Positions 1-5,775 of a stretch of DNA of 6,660 bases are shown here, piece after piece. The position numbers and the translations under genes are program-made. Each line of letters starts with the position of its first letter. Position 1 is the stretch's first letter. Below the pieces are notes generated by a model, which saw only the letters and a list, made by a program, of their open reading frames with translations, searched no databases and was not told the origin of the DNA. The DNA comes from an archaeon (lineage in GTDB: Archaea; Asgardarchaeota; Hermodarchaeia; Hermodarchaeales; Hermodarchaeaceae): contig JABXGU010000863.1 of assembly GCA_016550415.1 (NCBI GenBank), positions 1 to 6,660 of the forward strand. The letters are read 5' to 3'.

Positions 1-2
1 AA

Positions 3-41
3 GTAATTTTCATTCACGCACAAATGGGTCGTTTAGCGTGA
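3..41 (+). CDS. Possible 3' tail of an upstream gene (12 codons visible)
   Basis: Reading frame 3 is open from the window edge to a TGA at 39-41 and encodes VIFIHAQMGRLA. That stop overlaps the ATG at 41-43 of the next gene (TGATG), the usual arrangement of translationally coupled genes. Of the other two plus-strand frames, one stops at position 4 and the other runs in frame into the UPF0200 gene. Twelve residues are too few to name a family, and an open run this short can occur by chance. The only support is the stop/start overlap. Confidence 0.3.
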   Translation, partial: VIFIHAQMGRLA

Positions 42-583
42 TGAAAGCTGTTATTTTCGTTGGAATGCCCGGGTCTGGGAAGTCAATGGGTGCAGATTGT
101 GCAACTGCCATTGGCATTCCTGTTATTGTAATGGGAGATATAGTTCGCGAAGAGGCAACACGTCGCAAACTCTCTCATACATCGAAAACTCTGGGAGAGA
201 TTATGCTTGAACTTCGAAGTAAGTTTGGACCTGCAGTTATTGCAGATCGCTGTAAAGAAAGAATATCCAAAATGAAGGAATCAAATATTGTCATTGATGG
301 AGTTCGGAGTGAAGCTGAAATTGAGAGCTTTCGTCAAATCATTGAATCTGTGATTGTTGTTGCAGTTCACTCTTCTCCAAAAGTACGATTTCAACGATTG
401 ATTGAACGGCGGCGTCCAGATGATGCTTTTACATGGGAAACATTTCGTGAGAGAGATTCACGCGAACTTGATGTGGGGTTAGGACGGGTCATAGCACAAG
501 CAGATGTGGTTCTGGTTAATGAGGGAGAACCTAAGCAATTGAGACGTCAAGTGTTTCAGCTATTGAAAGAGCAATTTCCATAA
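41..583 (+). CDS. UPF0200 family P-loop nucleotide kinase-like protein
   Basis: A 180-residue cytosolic P-loop NTPase of the archaeal UPF0200 family, related in fold to dephospho-CoA kinase and adenylate kinase. Walker A is GMPGSGKS at residues 8-15. A conserved MGDIVREEATRR segment (31-42) sits where NMP kinases bind the acceptor nucleotide. VIDGVRSEAEIE (84-95) looks like the strand carrying a Walker B-like Asp and Arg, and RRRPDD (123-128) begins a lid-like basic region. The substrate is unknown. Archaeal dephospho-CoA kinase activity has been assigned to a different family (DUF359), so automatic 'dephospho-CoA kinase' labels are doubtful here. I chose ATG at 41 over the in-frame GTG at 38 because the family begins MK..., and because ATG 41 overlaps the preceding TGA. 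No clear Shine-Dalgarno is visible. UPF0201 follows 25 bp later on the same strand; I recall the two families being fused in Archaeoglobus, which supports a joint role. Confidence 0.88.
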   Translation: MKAVIFVGMPGSGKSMGADCATAIGIPVIVMGDIVREEATRRKLSHTSKTLGEIMLELRSKFGPAVIADRCKERISKMKESNIVIDGVRSEAEIESFRQIIESVIVVAVHSSPKVRFQRLIERRRPDDAFTWETFRERDSRELDVGLGRVIAQADVVLVNEGEPKQLRRQVFQLLKEQFP

Positions 584-608
584 AATCAAACTTATCGGCG
601 ACCATCAC

Positions 609-1046
609 ATGATTACAGTTATTCTTTCAGCAGAATTGAAAGCAACAGAGGATGAGCAAAAGGTGCAAGAAGCACTGATGAACATTTGTCCTACCGCGAA
701 GATCGAAATCATCAGTAATGTAACTGGTAGGCAAATTTTACAGGGAAAAGCTACAGGACCTGAAGCTATTGATACACTAGCAAAGAAATTTCGTGAACAG
801 AGAATTTTGGAAGCAGTTCGTCATAGTCTATTAAAACGGGTTGAAAACAACACTTTAGTTTTTGGGATTGCTCGTCAAGCTGCCTTGGTGAATCGTTTTC
901 ATCTTTGTGAACTTGATGACATCTCTGCAATGGGTCCAATTCGCATCGAAATTCATGCAAAGAGAATCTATGATTTGATTGATTACATCTGTCCACCAAC
1001 AGTAAAGGGGAAACCTCAATTCCGTAGAGATATCAGGCTCGAATGA
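609..1046 (+). CDS. UPF0201 family RNA-binding-fold protein
   Basis: A 145-residue archaeal protein of family UPF0201 (COG1325), described as a predicted exosome subunit or RNA-binding protein; its biochemical role is unproven. Family landmarks are visible in order: an N-terminal strand followed by TEDEQKV (13-19), RILEAVR (65-71), a QAALVNRFHLCELDD segment (90-104), the MGPIRIEI strand (108-115) and LIDYICPPT (123-131). Length is normal for the family and there is no signal peptide or membrane segment. It lies 25 bp downstream of the UPF0200 kinase-like gene, so the two are probably co-transcribed. No convincing Shine-Dalgarno precedes the ATG; this start is preferred because it gives the short MITVILSAEL strand expected of the family. 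The last 14 bp overlap the 3' end of RNase Z on the opposite strand. Confidence 0.88.
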   Translation: MITVILSAELKATEDEQKVQEALMNICPTAKIEIISNVTGRQILQGKATGPEAIDTLAKKFREQRILEAVRHSLLKRVENNTLVFGIARQAALVNRFHLCELDDISAMGPIRIEIHAKRIYDLIDYICPPTVKGKPQFRRDIRLE

Positions 1047-1950
1047 AGTCAACGATTTCTATTATTTGAAGTTCTTCGGGCACAAAGCTTTTGGGAAAAA
1101 TTTCCTGTGCTTCTTTTTCATGTTTTTCATTTGTTTCATAGCGTGGGCTAATCTGTACTAACGCAAGCTGTTGAGCCTTTGCCTGTTTAGCAATTTCTGC
1201 TGCTTGGGCGGCAGTTGAATGACCATACTCATCTGCTTTTTCTGTGTGTTCCATTGAAAAAGTGGCATCATGGATAAGTAGGGCAACACCGTGAGCAGCT
1301 TTTGCGAACTTGGGATTTGGCTTTGTGTCTCCTGAGTAAGCAATCGATACTCCTTTAGAAGGTGGTCCCAAAACTTGGCTTGGTCTAATAATTTTTCCAG
1401 CAGGCATCTTGACACTTTTTCCGAGTTGAAGCTGTTTCCAAAGGGGTCCCTTAGGAACCCCTAGACTTTGTGCTTTTATCGGATTGAATTTCCCTGGAGT
1501 ATCAGCAATACGTAGAACAAAGGAAAATGCTGGTACGCTGTGGATTGCAGGCAAGCACTCCATTGTGTAGCGAGTATGACGAGATATAACTCCCCTTCTT
1601 ATTTCACGAGTTGTTATTTCGTATTCTGGTTGAACATGTGTCAAAGTCAATGTTTTTTCTACAAAAGCCTTGATTCCAGGAGGGCCAAAGATAGCCAGAG
1701 GTTTCTCTCTCCGCAAAAGCGCCATGGATGATAGTAATCCTGGTAGACCCAGAACATGATCTCCATGCAGATGGGATATGAAAATCTCAGTTATTCGTTG
1801 AAGGCTGAATCTGACCCGCTGAAGTTGCATCTGGGTTCCTTCACCACAATCCCAGAGGATGATTTGCCCATTAAGCTTCAATGCGACAGCTGGCAAGGCT
1901 CTTATTTGTGAAGGCATACCACCACCTACCCCAAGAAAAACGATTTTCAT
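1033..1950 (-). CDS. rnz: Ribonuclease Z (tRNA 3'-processing endonuclease)
   Basis: Short-form RNase Z (305 residues), a metallo-beta-lactamase endonuclease that cuts the 3' trailer from tRNA precursors. It starts MKIVFLGVGGGMPS, the typical first strand. The metal-binding motif SHLHGDH places H60, H62, D64 and H65; H137 (AIHS) and D208 (YSGDT) are further ligands, and H244 lies in the GHST motif. The tRNA-gripping flexible arm is present around residues 150-185, with a GVPKGPLWKQL segment. One oddity: the final zinc-ligand motif, normally T-H-[IFS]-S-x-R-Y, reads VQISPRY, so Gln266 (codon CAG) replaces the His that holds the second metal. The rest of the motif and the C-terminal EIFP region are normal, so this is not a decayed gene. 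The start at 1950 has an AGGTG ribosome-binding site 10 nt upstream and lies 18 bp after the tRNA methyltransferase gene. Its stop overlaps UPF0201 tail to tail. Confidence 0.93.
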   Translation of the reverse strand: MKIVFLGVGGGMPSQIRALPAVALKLNGQIILWDCGEGTQMQLQRVRFSLQRITEIFISHLHGDHVLGLPGLLSSMALLRREKPLAIFGPPGIKAFVEKTLTLTHVQPEYEITTREIRRGVISRHTRYTMECLPAIHSVPAFSFVLRIADTPGKFNPIKAQSLGVPKGPLWKQLQLGKSVKMPAGKIIRPSQVLGPPSKGVSIAYSGDTKPNPKFAKAAHGVALLIHDATFSMEHTEKADEYGHSTAAQAAEIAKQAKAQQLALVQISPRYETNEKHEKEAQEIFPKSFVPEELQIIEIVDFIRA

Positions 1951-1960
1951 TAAACCTTCA

Positions 1961-1965
1961 CACCT
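1961..1965 (-). promoter_or_regulatory. Shine-Dalgarno site of rnz
   Basis: AGGTG on the minus strand lies 10 nt before the rnz ATG and matches the archaeal anti-Shine-Dalgarno (16S 3' end complementary to GGAGGTGA). It sits in the 18-bp gap after the upstream stop, so rnz can be translated independently within the operon. It supports the ATG at 1950. Confidence 0.6.
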
Positions 1966-1968
1966 GTA

Positions 1969-3027
1969 TTATTTTCGTTGTAAAACGACAATGTGTCGTG
2001 ATAAACTTCTGTGTATACGCATTGTATAAGACTCTGTAATTGAGAAATCCTTTGTGGCAATCAACTCGTCCTTGTAATGTTTTAATGGTACTGCAAAACA
2101 TAAGTATCCTCTAGGTTTCAATAAATCTGCTAAAGGCACCAGACTTGTCTGGATTAACTTTTCCACTTCTGCACCCTTAGTTGAGCTAGACCTTCCATAG
2201 GGTGGATCAGTGGCTATTGCATCAATTCCATGAGAACGAACTGGTGGACTTCTTGCATCTGCACCGATTCCAAAGAAAGGCGTCTTATAATGAGTTAGGT
2301 TATGGTGACAGCCAGCAAGAATACCAATATCGATGTCCAATCCAATTGGGAGACATCCTAAAGCTCTTGCTTCCAGAAGGAGTCCACCTGTTCCACAGAA
2401 GGGGTCTAAGAAACTATCACCACAAGCCACTCGGCTAAAATTCACCATGACGCGAGCTATCTTTGGGTGTAAGGCGCTTGGCACAAAGAATGGTCGCTGT
2501 GGACTTCGCCTGCGGAAAAAACCACGTCGATCTCTTGAAGCCAGATATGTTCCAAAGAAAAATCGCTTTCCATAGATTATTCCAAGAAACAGAACATCCG
2601 GGTTATCAAGGTCAACAGTTACCCTCCCTTTCATTGCGTGCCAAATTTTTGAACCAATTTTCCGCTGAAGTTCTTCAATGTCTATAGAAAAGCGTTCGGT
2701 TCGTAATCTTGTGATTCGTACACCAAAACGAGATTCTTTTTGAAGGAACAGTTGAAAATCAACCTCTTCAACTGCTTTGATTATTTGCCGTTCATCCATT
2801 GGTGATTCGAATAGAATCCTTTGAGCCATATTTACAAGTGCAGAACGTTGGGTTGCGATAGTTGCACCAGATGGGTTAACATTGAATATGGCAATTCTAT
2901 CCTGTTTTTCCTTCAACGTATACCGGTACTCCTCAGCTTCCAAGATTGCTCGAAGCTCTGCTACAGGAAGTGTTGAATGCTCACCAGATAAAATGAATAA
3001 ACAATGGTGATCTTTGGTCAAACTCAC
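1969..3027 (-). CDS. tRNA (guanine-10-N2)-methyltransferase, Trm-G10/Trm11 type
   Basis: A 352-residue protein with an N-terminal THUMP-type tRNA-binding region (about residues 60-160) and a C-terminal Rossmann-fold methyltransferase. SAM-binding motif I is DPFCGTGG (208-215), the acidic post-motif is GLDID (229-233), and the catalytic motif is TDPPYGRSSST (273-283), characteristic of enzymes that make N2-methyl- or N2,N2-dimethylguanosine at tRNA position 10. The THUMP part contains RFGVRITRLRTERFS and a basic FFRRRSPQRPFF linker. The start is a GTG at 3027 whose GTGA overlaps the TGA stop of the upstream acetyltransferase, indicating translational coupling. The next in-frame ATG lies some 65 codons in and would remove most of the N-terminal domain. 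RNase Z follows 18 bp downstream, so two tRNA maturation enzymes share an operon. Other THUMP methyltransferases (Trm14-like, G6) are possible but fit the DPPYGRSSS signature less well. Confidence 0.9.
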   Translation of the reverse strand: MSLTKDHHCLFILSGEHSTLPVAELRAILEAEEYRYTLKEKQDRIAIFNVNPSGATIATQRSALVNMAQRILFESPMDERQIIKAVEEVDFQLFLQKESRFGVRITRLRTERFSIDIEELQRKIGSKIWHAMKGRVTVDLDNPDVLFLGIIYGKRFFFGTYLASRDRRGFFRRRSPQRPFFVPSALHPKIARVMVNFSRVACGDSFLDPFCGTGGLLLEARALGCLPIGLDIDIGILAGCHHNLTHYKTPFFGIGADARSPPVRSHGIDAIATDPPYGRSSSTKGAEVEKLIQTSLVPLADLLKPRGYLCFAVPLKHYKDELIATKDFSITESYTMRIHRSLSRHIVVLQRK

Positions 3028-3503
3028 GAACTCACGTCCAAATCCAGCACCTGCACTGAAGCGTCTTCTCCCTCAAGGTAATAGTTCGGGATAAAGTCAA
3101 CTTCATGGAAACCTAATTTTCTATACATCTCGAGTGCAGCTATATTTGTTGTCCGCACTTCAAGGCGGACTTGCACACAATTATCGCTTCGGAGACGCTG
3201 AATTAAATCTTTCATTAGGTTGATTCCGATTCTTTTCCGGCGGTGTTCTGGTTTTACAGCGACGGATATAATATGCCCTATTTGTCCTCTATCCCATTGA
3301 AGAATATTGGCAACAGCATATCCAAGAATTTCAGATTTCCCCTGATTTCTTCCCAATCCCTTTGAGGCTACAATAAACCAATTAGAACAACTTACTAGTA
3401 ACAATTGGAAGAAATCAAATGAAAATGGGTTTGGAAATGAATGGCGTTCAATCTTAAGAACTTCCTTTAGATCTCGTTCCTCTACTAATCTAAGTTTAAC
3501 CAT
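3024..3503 (-). CDS. GNAT N-acetyltransferase, RimI/Ard1-like
   Basis: A 159-residue GNAT-fold acetyltransferase, probably acetylating protein N-termini, the best-known job of archaeal RimI/Ard1 homologues. Visible landmarks are the starting strand VKLRLVEERDLKEVLKIE, the acetyl-CoA binding strand and loop ISVAVKPEHRRKRIG (79-93), NIAALEMYRKLGF (120-132) and the end motif NYYLEGEDA (140-148) with candidate catalytic tyrosines. One oddity is that the acetyl-CoA loop usually reads R-x-x-G-x-G, but here position 91 is Arg (codon AGA, one transition from GGA). I chose ATG 3503 over an in-frame TTG at 3524 because it gives the typical MVKLRL start and is preceded by GGGTG with a 7-nt spacer. It is the first gene of the minus-strand set, diverges from Pelota, and its TGA overlaps the GTG start of the tRNA methyltransferase by 4 nt. 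Substrate is inferred from the family only. Confidence 0.87.
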   Translation of the reverse strand: MVKLRLVEERDLKEVLKIERHSFPNPFSFDFFQLLLVSCSNWFIVASKGLGRNQGKSEILGYAVANILQWDRGQIGHIISVAVKPEHRRKRIGINLMKDLIQRLRSDNCVQVRLEVRTTNIAALEMYRKLGFHEVDFIPNYYLEGEDASVQVLDLDVSS

Positions 3504-3510
3504 TCCAGTG

Positions 3511-3515
3511 CACCC
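3511..3515 (-). promoter_or_regulatory. Shine-Dalgarno site of the GNAT gene
   Basis: GGGTG on the minus strand lies 7 nt upstream of the ATG at 3503. It decides the start: initiation at the upstream in-frame TTG (3524) would place this motif inside the coding region and add seven residues not expected of the family. Confidence 0.6.
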
Positions 3516-3569
3516 GCCCTTCAATAGAGGATAGAATTATGTGAGGGCAATAGAGATTAAACAATTATC

Positions 3570-3573
3570 GGAG
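3570..3573 (+). promoter_or_regulatory. Shine-Dalgarno site of pelota
   Basis: GGAG lies 9 nt before the GTG at 3583. Together with the family N-terminus it argues that Pelota begins at 3583. A competing GAGG at 3527-3530 lies 10 nt before the alternative GTG at 3541. Confidence 0.5.
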
Positions 3574-3582
3574 CGACAACCA

Positions 3583-4677
3583 GTGAAGATTGTCACCAAG
3601 AAACTAGAAAAAGGTATTGTGGTCGTTGTGCCTGAGCACATGGATGACTTATGGCACCTATACAATATCATCCTGCCTGGAGATCAAATTGCTGCGCGAA
3701 CAGTACGTCGGATTCGTAGAGAATCAAAGGAAGGGTCGCGACCCGATAAAGGTGAAAGGCGTAGAATGTTTATCCGGTTAACTGTGGATGAGGTGGCACT
3801 TCATAAATATTCAAATCGATTGCGGGTTAAGGGTCGAATCCTAGAGGGTCCTGAGGATTTTGTTTCTCTCGGATCATTTCATACAATCAATATTGAACCG
3901 GGATTAAAGGTTGAAATCGTAAAGGAACACTGGCCTAGATCGCTCTTACGTCGATTACAGGAAGCTGCGTCTCGGAAGGGTCAGCGTATAATTGTCATTG
4001 CTATTGAGGAGGATCGTGCCGCAGTTGGAGTTGTTGATGATAGTGGTGTTGACATTAGAACTGAACTAATCGGAAACAGCATGGGAAAATATGGAAAATA
4101 TGTTCAATCGACCAAAATTATTGAAAAGCTGTTCATGAGCCTAGCCACGATACTAAAAGAATTACTGAATCAGCTTCCAGATATAACACGAGTAATTATA
4201 GTTGGTCCTGGATCTACAAAGGAGAAGCTGGCTGAATTTATTAAAAACAAGGTTCCTGCTAGCCAAAAACTATTGATTATTGACCATTGCAGTAGTGGTA
4301 CTGTTGCAGGTATTCAAGAAGCTCTTCATCGTGGTGTTATAGAACGCATTGCTGGTGAACTTAGATTAAATCGTGAGATTAAGCTCATGGATGAACTATT
4401 GCTTAATTTAGGGAAGGAAACTGGTAAGGCAGCATATGGGTGGGGTGATGTTGAACGGGCAGTTCAATTCGGTGCAGTAGAATCCCTAATGGTGTTGGAT
4501 AAAACGCTTCGTGAATCATCACCCGAGATGCGATTGAAGTTAGAGAATCTAATGCGTAAAGTGGAAGGGCAAGCAGGTTCAGTAGATATCTTCAGTTCGG
4601 AACATCAGGCGGGAAAACAGCTTGCGGCTCTTGGAGGAATCGCAGGGATTCTTCGTTTTGCCCTTCCGGAAACCTAA
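3583..4677 (+). CDS. pelA: mRNA surveillance and ribosome rescue protein Pelota
   Basis: Archaeal Pelota (Dom34 homologue), 364 residues from this start. It enters the A site of stalled ribosomes and, with aEF1A and ABCE1, splits them and supports no-go decay. The three eRF1-like domains are visible: an Sm-like N-terminal domain with VPEHMDDLWHLYNIILPGD and LRVKGRILEGPEDF; a central domain beginning RIIVIAIEEDRAAVGVV; and a C-terminal L30e-like domain with LMDELLLNLGKETGKAAYG, VQFGAVESLMVLD and a final LAALGGIAGILRF. The release-factor GGQ motif is absent, as expected for Pelota. GTG 3583 gives MKIVTKKLEKG..., matching the family's short N-terminus, and has GGAG 9 nt upstream. The alternative GTG at 3541 adds 14 residues not typical of the family; it is the first start codon after an in-frame TAG at 3532, so it cannot be excluded. 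The gene stands alone on the plus strand, and its stop overlaps the radical SAM gene by 4 bp. Confidence 0.92.
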   Translation: MKIVTKKLEKGIVVVVPEHMDDLWHLYNIILPGDQIAARTVRRIRRESKEGSRPDKGERRRMFIRLTVDEVALHKYSNRLRVKGRILEGPEDFVSLGSFHTINIEPGLKVEIVKEHWPRSLLRRLQEAASRKGQRIIVIAIEEDRAAVGVVDDSGVDIRTELIGNSMGKYGKYVQSTKIIEKLFMSLATILKELLNQLPDITRVIIVGPGSTKEKLAEFIKNKVPASQKLLIIDHCSSGTVAGIQEALHRGVIERIAGELRLNREIKLMDELLLNLGKETGKAAYGWGDVERAVQFGAVESLMVLDKTLRESSPEMRLKLENLMRKVEGQAGSVDIFSSEHQAGKQLAALGGIAGILRFALPET

Positions 4678-5759
4678 AGCGGCAAATAACTAACTTGGAA
4701 ACGACTTTCTATTGGATATACTTCGGCAATTCCGATATTAAATCCTAGACGTTTAAGGCGCTTAGCCAATCGACGAACCCAAGCTGTTGATGTCTCCAAT
4801 TTGCCCTGCTTCTTGTTTATCCACATCTGTTCTTCGGGAACTTGAAAATCTTCTCGGAGAATGGTAGCTGCTTCAGGAATTGTCATTCCTGATGGTGGAG
4901 TAATTACTCCTTTCACAAGTAAGCCTTCTCGGTTAATATGCTCAAAGGGTTTTGCGACATGTTTTGCTCGTCGTCGAAATCGATTGCGAAGTTGGGCTCC
5001 ATCCTTAAGAGAAATTGGGCAAAAATGAATATTAAGGGATGTATTCTCTGCTGCCCATTCTAGTAATGATATTGCCATTTCTTCACTTCCCTTTACTCCT
5101 GCGATGGAGTTAGGGTCTAGTGAAAATCCTCGTGTACGTAATTTGTTGGCGTTTAATGGTGTAAATTCCATTTCGTTTATGTTCACGAAATCTAATCCAG
5201 CAGCATCCAAATTTTGCAATAATTGTTTCATTTGATTTAGTTGGCCTGGGATGGCAGGAACTTCGACTCCAAGTTTTGCTCTTCTGTGCGTCGTTTCTCT
5301 TAGAGTGACTATATCTTCTCCTGAAGTGTATCGATGAAGACGCAACTCATCTAGTCCTGCATCCAGTAATTGCTCCACTATGTATTTTGGCAATGGTTCA
5401 AGAGCGGTATAAAGGTGAATATGGAAGTTACTTCCAAACTTACTTTTGAATAATCGGATATAATTGCAGGTCCGCTCCAGTTTTTGCAGCGGTTCACCGC
5501 CAGTTAAACCCATTCCCTCTGCATCTATCATTTTTGCTTCTGATATTGCGTCTTCAGCCTTTTCGACTTGCACTTCATTTGCATATATCACATCTTTGCC
5601 ATATCGTTCTTCGGAAATTGGACAGTAATAGCAACCCTTTGTGCAATGTCCGGTAATGAATAGTACTAACTTTGCACCTTTGATGCAAGCGCGACAACCC
5701 TTGGATAAGCTCCCAACATAAGGTGACCCTCCTCGTGATAGCTTAATCTTGCGCATCAT
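4674..5759 (-). CDS. Radical SAM protein, PFL-activase-related archaeal family (COG2108-like)
   Basis: A 361-residue radical SAM enzyme of unknown substrate. Numbering from ATG 5759, the [4Fe-4S]/SAM motif is C39-x3-C43-x2-C46 (CTKGCYYC), preceded by a conserved C22-x2-C25 pair (KGCRAC) and followed by GLTGGEP (84-90), which binds SAM. IHLYTALEPLP (114-124) and LDELRLHRYTS (136-146) are later barrel strands. C247 lies in FCPISLKDGAQLRNRF near the end of the barrel, and the C-terminal third (263-361) is rich in Arg and Lys. It resembles the archaeal family annotated as related to pyruvate formate-lyase activating enzyme, but no glycyl radical enzyme is present nearby. I chose ATG 5759 rather than the upstream GTG at 5810, which would overlap the preceding gene by 44 bp; ATG 5759 lies 7 bp after that gene's stop and has AAAGGATGA upstream. 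It is probably co-transcribed with the nucleotidyltransferase. Confidence 0.88.
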   Translation of the reverse strand: MMRKIKLSRGGSPYVGSLSKGCRACIKGAKLVLFITGHCTKGCYYCPISEERYGKDVIYANEVQVEKAEDAISEAKMIDAEGMGLTGGEPLQKLERTCNYIRLFKSKFGSNFHIHLYTALEPLPKYIVEQLLDAGLDELRLHRYTSGEDIVTLRETTHRRAKLGVEVPAIPGQLNQMKQLLQNLDAAGLDFVNINEMEFTPLNANKLRTRGFSLDPNSIAGVKGSEEMAISLLEWAAENTSLNIHFCPISLKDGAQLRNRFRRRAKHVAKPFEHINREGLLVKGVITPPSGMTIPEAATILREDFQVPEEQMWINKKQGKLETSTAWVRRLAKRLKRLGFNIGIAEVYPIESRFQVSYLPL

Positions 5760-5766
5760 TTTTGAG

Positions 5767-5775
5767 TCATCCTTT
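5767..5775 (-). promoter_or_regulatory. Shine-Dalgarno site of the radical SAM gene, containing the upstream stop
   Basis: AAAGGATGA on the minus strand places AGG 11 nt before the ATG at 5759, and its last three bases are the TGA stop of the nucleotidyltransferase. A ribosome terminating on the first gene sits on the initiation site of the second, suggesting coupled translation. It favours the short form of the radical SAM protein. Confidence 0.5.

Larger units (their letters stand above)
3504..3582. promoter_or_regulatory. Divergent intergenic region between the GNAT operon and pelota
   Basis: These 79 bp separate the GNAT start (minus strand) from the preferred Pelota start (plus strand) and should hold both promoters. 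The A/T-rich patch at 3554-3567 (ATTAAACAATTAT) contains TTTAAT when read on the minus strand and is the best candidate TATA element for the GNAT operon. Near 3491-3501 the plus strand reads TAAGTTTAACC, a weak TATA-like candidate for pelota that lies within the GNAT coding region. Neither is a strong match, and no operator-like inverted repeat was seen. Confidence 0.35.

Noticed and set aside
41..583. Calling the first gene dephospho-CoA kinase (coaE)
   Set aside because: The P-loop fold is related, but the sequence fits UPF0200. Archaeal dephospho-CoA kinase activity has been assigned to another family, so the substrate is left open.
766..1052. Two minus-strand open frames within UPF0201
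   Set aside because: They overlap a recognised family gene in other frames and encode no known motif.
1540..1731. Plus-strand 63-codon open frame opposite rnz
   Set aside because: It lies wholly within the clearly coding RNase Z gene on the other strand, and its product (rich in Cys, Tyr, Phe and Ser) has no recognisable motif. It is a shadow frame.
2202..2687. Three overlapping plus-strand open frames opposite the tRNA methyltransferase
   Set aside because: They are antisense to a well-supported methyltransferase. The His- and Arg-rich products look like shadows, and no ribosome-binding site was noted.
3733..3744. 12-bp perfect palindrome GGGTCGCGACCC inside pelota
   Set aside because: A 6+6 palindrome is expected about once or twice by chance in a window this size. 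It lies within coding sequence and no second copy was noticed.
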